The translations under genes were made by a program, and so were the position numbers. Of a stretch of 64,000 bases of DNA, positions 1 to 8,051 are shown piece after piece. The number at the start of each line of letters is the position of its first letter. Position 1 is the stretch's first letter. Under the pieces are notes generated by a model. The model searched no databases. It was given only the letters and a program-made list of their open reading frames with translations, and was not told where the DNA came from. Source of the DNA: Bacillus subtilis (lineage in GTDB: Bacteria; Pseudomonadota; Alphaproteobacteria; Rhizobiales; Rhizobiaceae); the NCBI GenBank assembly GCA_021733665.1, contig JAHREI010000001.1:558001-622000 (forward strand), given 5' to 3'.

Positions 1-1
1 T

Positions 2-937
2 TCTAATCCCGCTAATCCGCTGACCCATCAAACCACAACTGGCCCTGAGATTTGGGAGCAGACTAATCATGCGGTGGATGCCGTGATTGTCGGTGCCGGT
101 TCCGGCGGCACGCTGACCGGCCTTGGTCGCTATTTTCGCACTGTGTCTCCGAAAACGCAGATCATTCTGGCTGATCCGGAAGGCTCGGTTCTGGCGCCGT
201 TTATCAGGACGGGGCAAACAGGGCAGGCCGGTGAATGGTCCGTTGAAGGAATAGGGCAGGATTATATTCCGGCAAATGCCGACCTGTCTTTTGTCAGTCG
301 TGCCTATACGATCTCTGGCCGGCAATCCATTCAGACTGCCCGTGATTTATTGTTGCGTGAGGGTATATTGGCCGGTGCATCTTCCGGCACTTTGCTGGCG
401 GCAGCATTACAATATTGCCGTGAGCAGACGGAGCCGAAAAATGTTGTGACGCTGATCTGCGACAGCGGTTCCAAATACTTGTCAAAAATATTCGATGATA
501 ACTGGCTGCGTGAGCGGCATTTGTCGGAGCGTATTACGCAGGGCAATCTGGAGGATTTGATTTCGCGGCGCCATCGGGATGGTGCAGTGGAGGTGACAGC
601 GCTGGATGAAAATCTGCTGGATGCTTATGGCCGGATGCGGCGCAATGCAGTGTCTCAACTGCCGGTGCTGGATGATGGCAGGCTTGTCGGTATTATTGAT
701 GAAGGTGATATTCTGAAAGCTGTGGAGGGGCCGCCGGAAGGGCGCTGGTCGCGCTTTGCCGCACAAGTATCTACGGCTATGACAGGCCGGCCGCGCGTGT
801 TGCAGGTGGATGCGCCTTTGAGTGCTTTGCAGAGCTTCTTTGATCGGGATGAAGTGGCGCTGATTGTTGATGGTGAAGATTTTATCGGGCTGATCACGCG
901 CATCGATCTGATTAATCATCTGCGTTATACCGGTTAA
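2..937 (+). CDS. Cystathionine beta-synthase, 3' part (5' end outside window)
   Basis: The reading frame is already open at base 2, so this is the C-terminal part of a gene that starts upstream of the window. It continues a fold-type II PLP enzyme: the visible segment includes the GAGSGGTLTGLG loop and, later, LICDSGSKYLSK near the end of the catalytic domain. It is followed by a tandem CBS-domain pair (roughly the last 120 residues, with QLPVLDDG and VALIVDGEDFIGLITR). This order is that of cystathionine beta-synthase, which condenses serine or acetylserine with homocysteine in the cytoplasm; cysteine synthases lack the CBS pair. The PLP-binding lysine is outside the window. A GTG at 74 is internal, not a start. 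A strong hairpin follows the stop. Confidence 0.85.
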   Translation, partial: SNPANPLTHQTTTGPEIWEQTNHAVDAVIVGAGSGGTLTGLGRYFRTVSPKTQIILADPEGSVLAPFIRTGQTGQAGEWSVEGIGQDYIPANADLSFVSRAYTISGRQSIQTARDLLLREGILAGASSGTLLAAALQYCREQTEPKNVVTLICDSGSKYLSKIFDDNWLRERHLSERITQGNLEDLISRRHRDGAVEVTALDENLLDAYGRMRRNAVSQLPVLDDGRLVGIIDEGDILKAVEGPPEGRWSRFAAQVSTAMTGRPRVLQVDAPLSALQSFFDRDEVALIVDGEDFIGLITRIDLINHLRYTG

Positions 938-950
938 AACAAGTATAAAA

Positions 951-986
951 AAACGGCCATATGCTGCAAGGTGCATATGGCCGTTT
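951..986. terminator. Hairpin terminator after the cystathionine beta-synthase gene
   Basis: A perfect 14-bp stem (951-964 with 973-986, loop 965-972) lies 13 bases after the stop codon. An A-run directly before it gives a U-run on the minus strand, so it could serve either direction; the + strand U-tract is short. Confidence 0.65.
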
Positions 987-1154
987 CAGCCTTTTCCGGT
1001 CAGTATCAGCTTAATGCAAGCCGCATATATGTACGATGAAGGTACGGCATGTACCGGAAGTACAAGGGCGCTAAGCTCATCTTTTCTTGGCTGTTGTTAT
1101 GCAGATCCAACTGCCGGAAAACTCTTGTGCAAATTGTTCTGAGCTCAGTACTCC

Positions 1155-1322
1155 TTAGCCGAAAACAGCAAACAGGCTTGAAGTAATTGCCCAGATGAGA
1201 AATGCGGCAGGGACAGCCAGACCAGCCAGAAATATCCCGAGAAAAACAAATGCCGCTTCATCCGTGCGGTCTTTCATTTGATCGGCAGGCTTTTGCCATT
1301 GAGCGGGTACACCATCATACAT
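1155..1322 (-). CDS. Small membrane protein, 55 residues, unknown function
   Basis: A 55-codon frame starts at ATG 1322 behind a good Shine-Dalgarno (ggagga a few bases upstream) and stops at TAA 1155. The N-terminal 25 residues are polar (MYDGVPAQWQKPADQ...). Residues about 26-52 form one strongly hydrophobic membrane helix (FVFLGIFLAGLAVPAAFLIW) with a second short hydrophobic tail. I do not recognise a family. The ribosome site and the clean soluble-then-membrane layout argue that it is real. It faces the cystathionine beta-synthase gene convergently and is followed upstream by an AT-rich stretch. It may act as a small accessory subunit or membrane peptide; no function is assigned. Confidence 0.6.
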   Translation of the reverse strand: MYDGVPAQWQKPADQMKDRTDEAAFVFLGIFLAGLAVPAAFLIWAITSSLFAVFG

Positions 1323-1339
1323 TGCGGGTCTCCTCCGAT

Positions 1340-1780
1340 ATAGTCTTAATGGATTTATTATGATCCGAATGTGAAATACTGCAATACTGAATATAAAAAG
1401 ATTTGAATTGCATGAAAATGATGGTATTAGGTGATTTGTTTATGTTTTTTAGTTGTTTCAATTTTAAATTTTAGATAAATTTGAATGAATTTAATTGCTT
1501 AACATAATGATTTCTATAAATTTTACTTTTATACTGTAAGTATTGAAGTATCTGTAATTTCAATAATTGCTGAATGTCTCGAAAAATATGAGATTTCTGT
1601 ATGGATTGTCGTTGAGATAATCCGCCAGCCTCAGGCCAAATCAGTCTCCGTTGAGTCGGGTAAATCACCGGCATTTTGCTGCGGCGCACAACGCTGCTCT
1701 GATCCCGTGATTATGACATAATGCATGTGATGGCTGGCTGCCTTGCAATGCTGCATGACTGTTATGCATTATTGTTTATT
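1340..1780. other. AT-rich intergenic stretch without a convincing gene
   Basis: Bases about 1340-1620 are much richer in A and T than the surrounding genes. The only frame here (72 codons on the minus strand, 1471-1689) is low-complexity, has no ribosome site and resembles no protein. The stretch could hold the promoters for the small membrane protein (minus) and the small RNA (plus). Confidence 0.5.
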
Positions 1781-1807
1781 GTCGGTTTTTTCATCTGCCG
1801 TTATATG

Positions 1808-1930
1808 TCTGTCCATCGGGTTCGTTCTCCTCCTCCCAATTGAGCCCGATGACGGAATGCGGCACTCCTCCTCCCAGCCGCATCCATGATCAGGCCGCGC
1901 ATCTCCTCCCCCGCGCGGCCTTTTTCTTTT
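1808..1930 (+). ncRNA. Alpha-r14/suhB-type trans-acting small RNA with three anti-Shine-Dalgarno loops
   Basis: Three consecutive stem-loops each expose a CU-rich loop complementary to Shine-Dalgarno sequences. Loop 1 (stem 1814-1820/1845-1851) carries CTCCTCCTCCC at 1827-1837. Loop 2 (stem 1857-1863/1877-1883) carries the same 11-mer at 1865-1875. Loop 3 (stem 1893-1900/1913-1920) carries CTCCTCCCCC at 1903-1912 and ends in a T-run, so it doubles as the Rho-independent terminator. Possible -35 TTGTCG (1779-1784) and -10 TTATAT (1801-1806) with 16-bp spacing put the start near 1808-1814. This layout is that of the alphaproteobacterial alpha-r14 sRNAs (NfeR1 in Sinorhizobium), which base-pair with ribosome sites of many transporter mRNAs. 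The family call is by architecture only. Confidence 0.8.
1893..1926 (+). terminator. Intrinsic terminator of the small RNA
   Basis: An 8-bp GC stem (1893-1900 with 1913-1920), whose loop is the third anti-SD motif, is followed by TTTTTC. It is also the third hairpin of the sRNA. Confidence 0.8.
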
Positions 1931-2135
1931 CTCCCGATACTTTTTGATTTTGTTGCTTACCTGCCTTGCGTTGCTTGCCTCTCAGGCAAAGGCATTGTTC
2001 AAATTTTGTTTGAATCTTTGCTGAACCCTGTTTGATTTTGAACAGAGCGGTGTAAAAGTGCAGTGCCTGATCTCGTCTGACAGGCAGCAGTCCTTATTCC
2101 CTGCCGTTTGTTCATTGCCTATGAAGGATATAAAA

Positions 2136-2807
2136 GTGAAGCAGCGCGATAGTTCGGTATTCCTGAATTCCTATTCCGGTTTTCTGTTCGATATGGACGG
2201 AACTCTGGTCAATTCTATTCCTGTTGTGGAACGGATCTGGCTGGAATGGGCAGCTGAACATGGGCTGGACGGGCAAGCATTGCTGCAACAGGTTCATGGC
2301 ATCCGCGTGGTCGATGTGGTGAAAATGCTGAACATGCCGCATTTGAATCCTGAAACAGTGGCTGAGGCTTTTCTGGCAGAGGAAATGCGTGATTTTGCCG
2401 GTATTCGTGCCATTGCCGGTGCAAAGGATTTTCTTACCAGCCTGCCTGCTGATCGCTGGACAATTGTCACCTCTGCACCGCGTGAACTGGCCGAAGCACG
2501 TCTGGCAGCTGCTGGTTTGCCGGTTCCGGAAACCATTGTCGTGGCGGAAGATGTTACTGCGGGTAAACCTGATCCGTCCGGCTATCGTCTGGGCGCGCAG
2601 CGTCTTGGCTTTGATGCAGCCGATTGTCTTGTTTTCGAAGATGCACCGGCCGGTATTGCGGCAGGTGAGGCGGCTGATGCACAGGTCGTGGTTATCAGCG
2701 AAACCCATAGTCATCCGGTTAAAGGCGGTAGCGTTGAATTCCGCGACTTCTCCCGTCTCGGCATGATGCAGGACAGCGACGGACGTTTGCGTCTCAGCGT
2801 TGGCTGA
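2136..2807 (+). CDS. HAD-superfamily sugar phosphatase
   Basis: This is a cytoplasmic haloacid-dehalogenase phosphatase of about 223 residues, probably acting on a small phosphorylated sugar or polyol. All four HAD motifs are visible: FDMDGTLVNS with nucleophile D19 and D21, VTSAP (motif II serine/threonine), the lysine of TAGKPDP (motif III) and FEDAPAGI (motif IV acidic pair). An alpha-helical cap lies between motifs I and II, as in the beta-phosphoglucomutase/YfbT group. The GTG at 2136 is preferred because AAGGA lies 7 bases upstream and the motif then sits at the usual place. An ATG at 2121 and a GTG at 2058 are in frame but lack ribosome sites. The exact substrate cannot be told from sequence. 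The gene converges on xdhC and shares a hairpin with it. Confidence 0.8.
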   Translation: MKQRDSSVFLNSYSGFLFDMDGTLVNSIPVVERIWLEWAAEHGLDGQALLQQVHGIRVVDVVKMLNMPHLNPETVAEAFLAEEMRDFAGIRAIAGAKDFLTSLPADRWTIVTSAPRELAEARLAAAGLPVPETIVVAEDVTAGKPDPSGYRLGAQRLGFDAADCLVFEDAPAGIAAGEAADAQVVVISETHSHPVKGGSVEFRDFSRLGMMQDSDGRLRLSVG

Positions 2808-2816
2808 AGCTTTATC

Positions 2817-2842
2817 ATTCAGGCCTGACGGTAGGCCTGAAT
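2817..2842. terminator. Perfect hairpin between two convergent genes
   Basis: A 10-bp perfect stem (2817-2826 with 2833-2842) spans the gap between the HAD gene and the last codons of the minus-strand XdhC gene. It could end both transcripts, but neither side has a long U-run. Confidence 0.4.
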
Positions 2843-3766
2843 AATCTCTGCCAGTATGGCTACGGCAATTTCTGCCGGCTCCTGTGCGCTGATCGCAAGC
2901 CCGATCGGCGCATGGATACGCTCTAAAGTCCCTGCTTCAAAACCAGCTGCAGTTAAACGCTCCAGACGTTTGGCATGGGTTTTGCGGCTGCCCAAAGCGC
3001 CGATATAGAAGCAATCGCTTTTCAACGCGGCAATAAGCGCCGGATCATCGAGATGCGGAATATGGCTGAGCGCTACAAGCGCTGTAAAACTGTCCGGCTG
3101 ATTGGTTTTGAAAAACTCTTCCGGCCAGCCTTCATGTAAATTGACAGACGGAAAACGTTCCACCGTGGCAAAACCGGTACGCGGATCAATGATGCTCAGA
3201 TCATAGCCGGTTATACGTGCCATTTGCGCCAGCGCCTGAGCGATGTGTACGGCACCGATCACGAGAATATGCGGGTGCGGACGGTAGGTCTGAATAAAAC
3301 CGGTTTCATCGAGCTGTGTGACCCTGGCATTATCCGGTGCAGGGATCAGCGTGATCTGTCCAGTTGTCAAATCTGTTTGGGTGGTGATGCGCTGACGCTT
3401 CGTCTGCGCCTGTACGATTTGTGTCACCACGTCATGCATGGCTGCATCATAGGGCGCAATCAGCAGCCGGATCGTGCCGCCGCAGGACAACCCCGCAGAC
3501 CATGCCGTTTCATCGCTGATACCAAAGGACAGATCACGGGCTTGTCCGGTTGCCAGTACTTCGGCGGCTTGTGTAATCACTTCCGCTTCAATGCAGCCGC
3601 CGGATACCGAGCCTTCAAAATTACCCTGATCATCGCAGATCAGATGGCTGCCCGCAGGGCGTGGCGCAGAACCCCAGACAGAAAGAACGGTAACCAGAGC
3701 CAGTTTGCGCCCTTGTTCAAACCAGTTTTGCGCAAGATGCAGCGGATTGGCGGTATGTTTTTCCAT
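2819..3766 (-). CDS. XdhC/CoxI-family protein
   Basis: The 315-residue product has the two-part layout of XdhC-type proteins. The N-terminal CoxI/XdhC domain contains SAPRPAGSHL, the FEGSVSGGCIEAEV signature and LSCGG with a conserved cysteine. The C-terminal Rossmann-like XdhC_C domain contains ILVIGAVHIAQAL and IGALGSRKTHAKR. XdhC proteins insert sulfurated molybdenum cofactor into xanthine dehydrogenase-type enzymes. No molybdenum hydroxylase subunit is in this window, so the client enzyme is unknown. The Lrp regulator lies 40 bases upstream on the same strand, so the two are probably co-transcribed. The start ATG at 3766 follows a GGAG-like site. Confidence 0.85.
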   Translation of the reverse strand: MEKHTANPLHLAQNWFEQGRKLALVTVLSVWGSAPRPAGSHLICDDQGNFEGSVSGGCIEAEVITQAAEVLATGQARDLSFGISDETAWSAGLSCGGTIRLLIAPYDAAMHDVVTQIVQAQTKRQRITTQTDLTTGQITLIPAPDNARVTQLDETGFIQTYRPHPHILVIGAVHIAQALAQMARITGYDLSIIDPRTGFATVERFPSVNLHEGWPEEFFKTNQPDSFTALVALSHIPHLDDPALIAALKSDCFYIGALGSRKTHAKRLERLTAAGFEAGTLERIHAPIGLAISAQEPAEIAVAILAEIIQAYRQA

Positions 3767-3806
3767 GGAGAGTATCTCCTTGTCAGGATCATTTTGGGTA
3801 GAAACG

Positions 3807-4244
3807 TTATTTATCGCGCAGGATTTCGCGGCGCAGCACGATACTGGTTGTCAGGTCTTCCACATTTTCGATTTCAGCAATTTTGTTGCGGATTTCGTTC
3901 AGGGCATTGATGGAGGGTACTTCTACTTCCACCACCAGATCAAGCTGGCCGCTCACAGACGAGACTTTGCGCACGGCAGGTAATCCGGCCAGAATGTCGA
4001 GAATGGAAATGCTCGGCGTACGTTTTAGAGTAATCATCAGAAAAGCCTGCAAAGCTGCATCATCCAACAGGCCGATATCAGCGCGATAGCCACGGATCAC
4101 ACCGTTCTTTTCAAGACGGGCTACGCGCTCGCTGGTGGCGCTGCGGGACAGACCAACACGTCCTGCAAGGGTCTTCATCGGAATACGGGCTTCCTGAGAC
4201 AGAATGGTCAGGATTTTCTGATCTGTTGCGTCAATATCCTGCAT
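3807..4244 (-). CDS. Lrp/AsnC-family transcriptional regulator
   Basis: About 145 residues. The N-terminal helix-turn-helix (DATDQKILTILSQEARIPMK, then GLSRSATSERVARLEKNGVI) is followed by a RAM/AsnC ligand-binding domain (FLMITLKRTPSISILDILAGL, SGQLDLVVEVEV). Lrp proteins are DNA-binding octamers that sense amino acids. Two adjacent ATGs exist (4247 and 4244); 4244 gives the better spacing to the GGGGG ribosome site. The longer open frame to 4340 would run into a palindrome and has no ribosome site. The gene is divergent from the kinase/phospho-lyase fusion and upstream of xdhC. By analogy with other Lrp genes it most likely controls the divergent catabolic gene and itself; that is inference. 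Confidence 0.88.
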   Translation of the reverse strand: MQDIDATDQKILTILSQEARIPMKTLAGRVGLSRSATSERVARLEKNGVIRGYRADIGLLDDAALQAFLMITLKRTPSISILDILAGLPAVRKVSSVSGQLDLVVEVEVPSINALNEIRNKIAEIENVEDLTTSIVLRREILRDK

Positions 4245-4323
4245 CATTCCCCCTTTGATCCCCTCTGAAACGGCACGATCCTGATGGTGAAAATAGCGAC
4301 CGGCAAAGTGACGGTTACTTGAA

Positions 4324-4352
4324 ACAAAGTGCCGGTGCAACCGGCACTTTGT
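4324..4352. promoter_or_regulatory. Perfect 12-bp inverted repeat between divergent genes (candidate Lrp operator)
   Basis: The arms 4324-4335 (acaaagtgccgg) and 4341-4352 are exact reverse complements around a 5-base spacer. The repeat sits in the 196-bp region between the Lrp gene and the fusion gene, with no U-run at either side. A regulatory site is therefore more likely than a terminator. Confidence 0.5.
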
Positions 4353-4440
4353 CTGATGCGCATCTTTTTATGCTGTGCAAATCTGTGAAAATACAGATGC
4401 AACGCCTGCCTCAAAAACAGGCAGACAAAATGGAACAACC

Positions 4441-7400
4441 ATGCTTGATACCGCGCCGCAGTTTTCACTTACCGATGCCGCTTCTCTGCTTCACACTCAT
4501 TATGGCTTAAGTGGTGACCTGTCGCCGCTCAATAGCGAGCGCGACCAGAATTTCAAAGTGACCACGGCAGACGGTAAAATCTTTATCCTGAAGATTATCA
4601 ATGCATCCGAGCCGGTGGTGGAAAGCCGCTTCCAGACCGCTTTGCTGGGTCATATCCGTGACCATGCCGGTCATTTACCGGTGCCGCATATTGTGCCGAC
4701 GCTCAAAGGCGACAGCCTTGCCGATACGCTTTCGGTCAATGGCGACGTACATAACATTCGTCTGGTCGGCTGGGTTGACGGCTTGCCGCTGGCTGAATCC
4801 TCCCGCTCATTGCAGGCGCTGGAAGGCTTGGGCGAACTGCTCGGCCAGTTCGATGCGGCCTTGCAAGGCTTCATGCATGGCGGTGCGCTGCGCGATCTCG
4901 ACTGGGATATTACCAAAGCAGGCCGTTCCAAAGACCGTTTGCATTTTGTCAAAAATACCGAAGACCGCGCTTTGCTTGAGCGTTTCATTGCTCGCTTTGA
5001 AACACAGGTTGCACCAAAGCTCGGCACTTTACGCTCCGGCGTAATTCATAATGATGCCAATGACTGGAATGTGCTGGTTGGCAATGACAATCACGATGTG
5101 ATTGCCGGTCTGATTGATTTCGGCGATGCGCTTTACACGCCGGTGATTGCGGAAGTGGCGATTGCTGCTGCCTATGCCGGTCTGGATCACGATGCGCCAA
5201 TCAGCGCCGCTGCGGCTATCGCAAAAGGCTTTCACAAACATTACCCGCTGCGTGAAGAAGAGCTGAATCTTCTCTATGATCTGATCGCAATGCGTTTGGT
5301 AACCTCGGTTACGATTTCCGCTTCGCGTCATGCGGAAACTGAAGATAATCCGTATCTGGCAATCAGTGAAAAACCGGCATGGGATTTTCTGCGTAAGCTC
5401 GACCGGATGGAGCCGCTGTTTGCAACGGCTATCCTGCGTAAGGCCTGCGGCTTTGATGCGGTTTCCGGTGCATCTGCAACGGTTAACTGGCTGAAAAATA
5501 ACCGTTCAAAATTGCTGCCATTGCTGGACAAGCCGGTGGCTGCCTATCCGGCAGAGCTGGTGCCTTACGGCGATCCGACCCATCCGATGACGATCAAATC
5601 GGCAGAAGAACAGCCGGTGATTGCCCAGCAAATGTGGGAAGAGCATTGCGCTGTTACCGGCTCGGAACTTGGTATTGGCCCGTGGGGTGAAGAGCGTACC
5701 GTTTATGCGGGCACGATGTTTGAATCCAAGCTGGTCAAGGGCAAGCGCCGTACCTATCACTTAGGTCTTGATCTGTTTATGGCTTCCGGTACCCCGCTTT
5801 ATACGCCGCTTGATGCGATTGTCCGCAGCGTTGATATCGAGCCGGATCCGCTGGGCTATGGCTGCCTGATTACTCTGGAACATCGTCCTGAAGGTTGTCC
5901 GCCATTCATTTCGCTCTGGGGGCATCTGGCGCATGAGGCAGGGAACCGCCTCAAAGCAGGCGATATTCTGAAGGCCGGTGATCTCGTTGCTTATATGGGC
6001 GATGAGACCGAAAACGGTCATTGGGCACCGCATCTGCATCTGCAGATCTGCACTGATACCCGCCTGACAGCGATGGATATTATCGGCGTGGGTGAAGAAG
6101 CCTATCTCGATGTCTGGGCGGAGCTGTTTCCGGATGCGCGCAATTACGCGGGGATGGCCGAAGAATTTTATCAGCAGTCCGGTCGCAGCAAGGAAGAAAT
6201 CGTGGCGATGCGCCGTGAGATGCTGCTGCCGAACCTGTCGATCTCCTATGAAGATCCGATCAAATTTGTGCGTGGCGACGGCGTCTGGCTGATTGACCAT
6301 AAAGGCCGTGCCTATCTCGATTGCTTCAACAATGTCTGCCATATCGGCCATGCCCATCCGGCTGTTGTGGAAGCCATGGCAAAACAGGCCTCAACGCTCA
6401 ACACCAATACCCGCTATTTGCATGATAATATTGTTGCCTATGCAGAGCGTCTGACGGCGACCTTACCGGATAATCTCACCGTCGCCGGTTTCACCAATAG
6501 CGGTTCGGAAGCTAATAGTCTGGCACTACGCATGATGCGTGTGCATACAGGACGTGAAAATGCGGTTGTGCTCGATTGGTCCTATCATGGCACGACGCAG
6601 GAGCTGATTGATATCAGCCCGTATAAATTCAACCGCAAGGGCGGCAAAGGTGCCAAGCCGCATGTTTATGTGGCGCAGGTGCCGGACAGCTATCGTGCGC
6701 CGAAAGACTGGGCACCGGAAGACCACGCCAAGCTCTATGCGGAAAGTGTGGCCGAACAGATCGCGCTTATGCAGGCCAAGGGTGAGGGCCCGGGCTTCTT
6801 CATCGCGGAGTCCATTCCGAGTGTGGCCGGTCAGGTCTTCATGCCGGATGGTTATCTCAAGCACGTCTATAAGATGATCCGTGATGCCGGTGGTATCTGT
6901 ATCGCTGATGAAGTGCAGGTCGGCTTCGGTCGTGTCGGCAGCCATTGGTGGGCGTTTGAAACGCAAGGCGTTACACCGGATATCGTGACGATGGGCAAAC
7001 CGATCGGTGACGGTCATCCGATGGCGGCGATGGTCACCACCCGTGAAATCGCTGACAGCTTCAATAATGGCATGGAATATTTCAACACGTTCGGCGGCAA
7101 TCCGGTTTCCTGTGCCGTTGGTCTTGCTGTTCTGGATGTGATTGAGAGCCAGAACCTGCGCGGTAATGCGCTGACAATCGGTAATTATCTGATGGATTCG
7201 TTCCGTGAGATGCAGAACCGTTATGAAGTGATCGGTGATGTGCGCGGCCTTGGCCTGTTCCTCGGTATTGAACTGGTCAATGACCGCTATACCAAAGAAC
7301 CGGCAACCAATGTTGCGCGCGCTGTGTGCAATGTCGCTCGCCGCCGCGGTATTCTGATGGGCACAGAAGGCCCGTTTGATAATGTGCTGAAAATGCGCCC

Positions 7401-7482
7401 GCCAATGATCTTCAGCAAGGCCAATGCCGATCATCTGCTGAATGTATTGGATGAGGCTTTTGCGGAAGTGACAAAACAATAA
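4441..7482 (+). CDS. Trifunctional fusion: APH-type kinase, M23-like domain, class III aminotransferase-fold phospho-lyase
   Basis: About 1013 residues in three domains. Residues 1-330 are an aminoglycoside phosphotransferase-type kinase with the catalytic HNDANDWN loop (about 202-210) and an IDFGD metal site (about 223). Residues about 420-560 are an M23/LytM fold with HxxxD (H440, D444) and HLH (531-533), so its zinc ligands look intact although no signal peptide is present. Residues about 590-1013 are a class III PLP enzyme with Schiff-base lysine K853 in MGKPIGDGHP, the motif of the eukaryotic ethanolamine-phosphate and phosphohydroxylysine phospho-lyases (AGXT2L group). The kinase resembles the hydroxylysine kinase group. 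Inference: the protein phosphorylates an amino alcohol and then eliminates phosphate. Start ATG 4441 fits the kinase N-terminus; a GTG at 4375 is in frame but without a ribosome site. Confidence 0.85.
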   Translation: MLDTAPQFSLTDAASLLHTHYGLSGDLSPLNSERDQNFKVTTADGKIFILKIINASEPVVESRFQTALLGHIRDHAGHLPVPHIVPTLKGDSLADTLSVNGDVHNIRLVGWVDGLPLAESSRSLQALEGLGELLGQFDAALQGFMHGGALRDLDWDITKAGRSKDRLHFVKNTEDRALLERFIARFETQVAPKLGTLRSGVIHNDANDWNVLVGNDNHDVIAGLIDFGDALYTPVIAEVAIAAAYAGLDHDAPISAAAAIAKGFHKHYPLREEELNLLYDLIAMRLVTSVTISASRHAETEDNPYLAISEKPAWDFLRKLDRMEPLFATAILRKACGFDAVSGASATVNWLKNNRSKLLPLLDKPVAAYPAELVPYGDPTHPMTIKSAEEQPVIAQQMWEEHCAVTGSELGIGPWGEERTVYAGTMFESKLVKGKRRTYHLGLDLFMASGTPLYTPLDAIVRSVDIEPDPLGYGCLITLEHRPEGCPPFISLWGHLAHEAGNRLKAGDILKAGDLVAYMGDETENGHWAPHLHLQICTDTRLTAMDIIGVGEEAYLDVWAELFPDARNYAGMAEEFYQQSGRSKEEIVAMRREMLLPNLSISYEDPIKFVRGDGVWLIDHKGRAYLDCFNNVCHIGHAHPAVVEAMAKQASTLNTNTRYLHDNIVAYAERLTATLPDNLTVAGFTNSGSEANSLALRMMRVHTGRENAVVLDWSYHGTTQELIDISPYKFNRKGGKGAKPHVYVAQVPDSYRAPKDWAPEDHAKLYAESVAEQIALMQAKGEGPGFFIAESIPSVAGQVFMPDGYLKHVYKMIRDAGGICIADEVQVGFGRVGSHWWAFETQGVTPDIVTMGKPIGDGHPMAAMVTTREIADSFNNGMEYFNTFGGNPVSCAVGLAVLDVIESQNLRGNALTIGNYLMDSFREMQNRYEVIGDVRGLGLFLGIELVNDRYTKEPATNVARAVCNVARRRGILMGTEGPFDNVLKMRPPMIFSKANADHLLNVLDEAFAEVTKQ

Positions 7483-7487
7483 GTTAA

Positions 7488-7520
7488 ACAAAAGGCCGGT
7501 GAAATTCACCGGCCTTTTGT
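7488..7520. terminator. Bidirectional terminator
   Basis: A 14-bp stem (7488-7501 with 7507-7520) with AAAA before and TTTTGTTTT after lies exactly between the convergent fusion gene and the cytochrome c gene. Confidence 0.85.
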
Positions 7521-7521
7521 T

Positions 7522-7917
7522 TTATTGCGCTGATTTTGAGCGGATATAAGCAAATAAATCGCTGATATCTTCCGGCTTTTTCAGACCAGCAAAGGCCATT
7601 TTATTGCCAGGCATGAACTGCTTTGGCGCAGTCAGATAGGAAGTGAGCGTGGCCTCATCCCAGACCATGCCTTCTTCACCGGCTTTGGTCATGGCAGGGG
7701 AATATTTAAAACCTTCAGCTGTTGCTGTTTTGCGGCCGAAAATATTGACCAAATGCGGGCCTACGCGGTTTTTTGCGTCCTCAACAGTGTGACAGGCTGC
7801 ACATTTTGCAAAGACTTTTTTGCCTTTATCAGCATCACCTTCCGCATATGCAGGTTGAATAAAAGCAAAGCCGGAGAGGATAACAAGACCGATAAAATTC
7901 TTCATTGCATTATGCAT
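7522..7917 (-). CDS. Class I cytochrome c (c2-like), periplasmic
   Basis: The 131-residue product begins with a Sec signal peptide (MHNAMKNFIGLVILSGFAF... cleaved after PAYA) and then a single cytochrome c domain. Haem is attached at CAACH, and the distal methionine is probably in FMPGNKMAFAGL. The GPHLVNIFGRKTA segment is typical of cytochrome c2 and mitochondrial cytochrome c. It carries electrons in the periplasm between the bc1 complex and oxidases or other acceptors. ATG 7917 is chosen because AAGGTG lies 5 bases upstream. It stands alone, convergent to the fusion gene with a shared terminator. Confidence 0.9.
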   Translation of the reverse strand: MHNAMKNFIGLVILSGFAFIQPAYAEGDADKGKKVFAKCAACHTVEDAKNRVGPHLVNIFGRKTATAEGFKYSPAMTKAGEEGMVWDEATLTSYLTAPKQFMPGNKMAFAGLKKPEDISDLFAYIRSKSAQ

Positions 7918-7965
7918 AGTCACACCTTGTTTAAGCCACTAAATGTGTTCCGACCTTAGAAGGAA

Positions 7966-8005
7966 TTTGTCGCAGCAAAGCAGGATTTAACGTCGCTGCG
8001 ACAAA
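7966..8005. repeat. Perfect 11-bp inverted repeat downstream of the glyoxalase gene
   Basis: The arms 7966-7976 and 7995-8005 are exact reverse complements with an 18-base loop, 47 bases past the glyoxalase stop and upstream of the cytochrome c gene. There is no U-run, so it may be a weak terminator or a regulatory site for the cytochrome gene. Confidence 0.4.
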
Positions 8006-8051
8006 GCGATACAGGAAAACAGGTGTCGATTTAGAGGGGCTTATCCGGTGT

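Noticed and set aside
1471-1689. 72-codon minus-strand frame
   Set aside because: Low-complexity translation from AT-rich DNA, no ribosome site and no recognisable protein feature.
5500-6100. A separate secreted M23 peptidase gene
   Set aside because: The domain is in frame within one long polypeptide, without stop, start site or signal peptide; it is part of the fusion.
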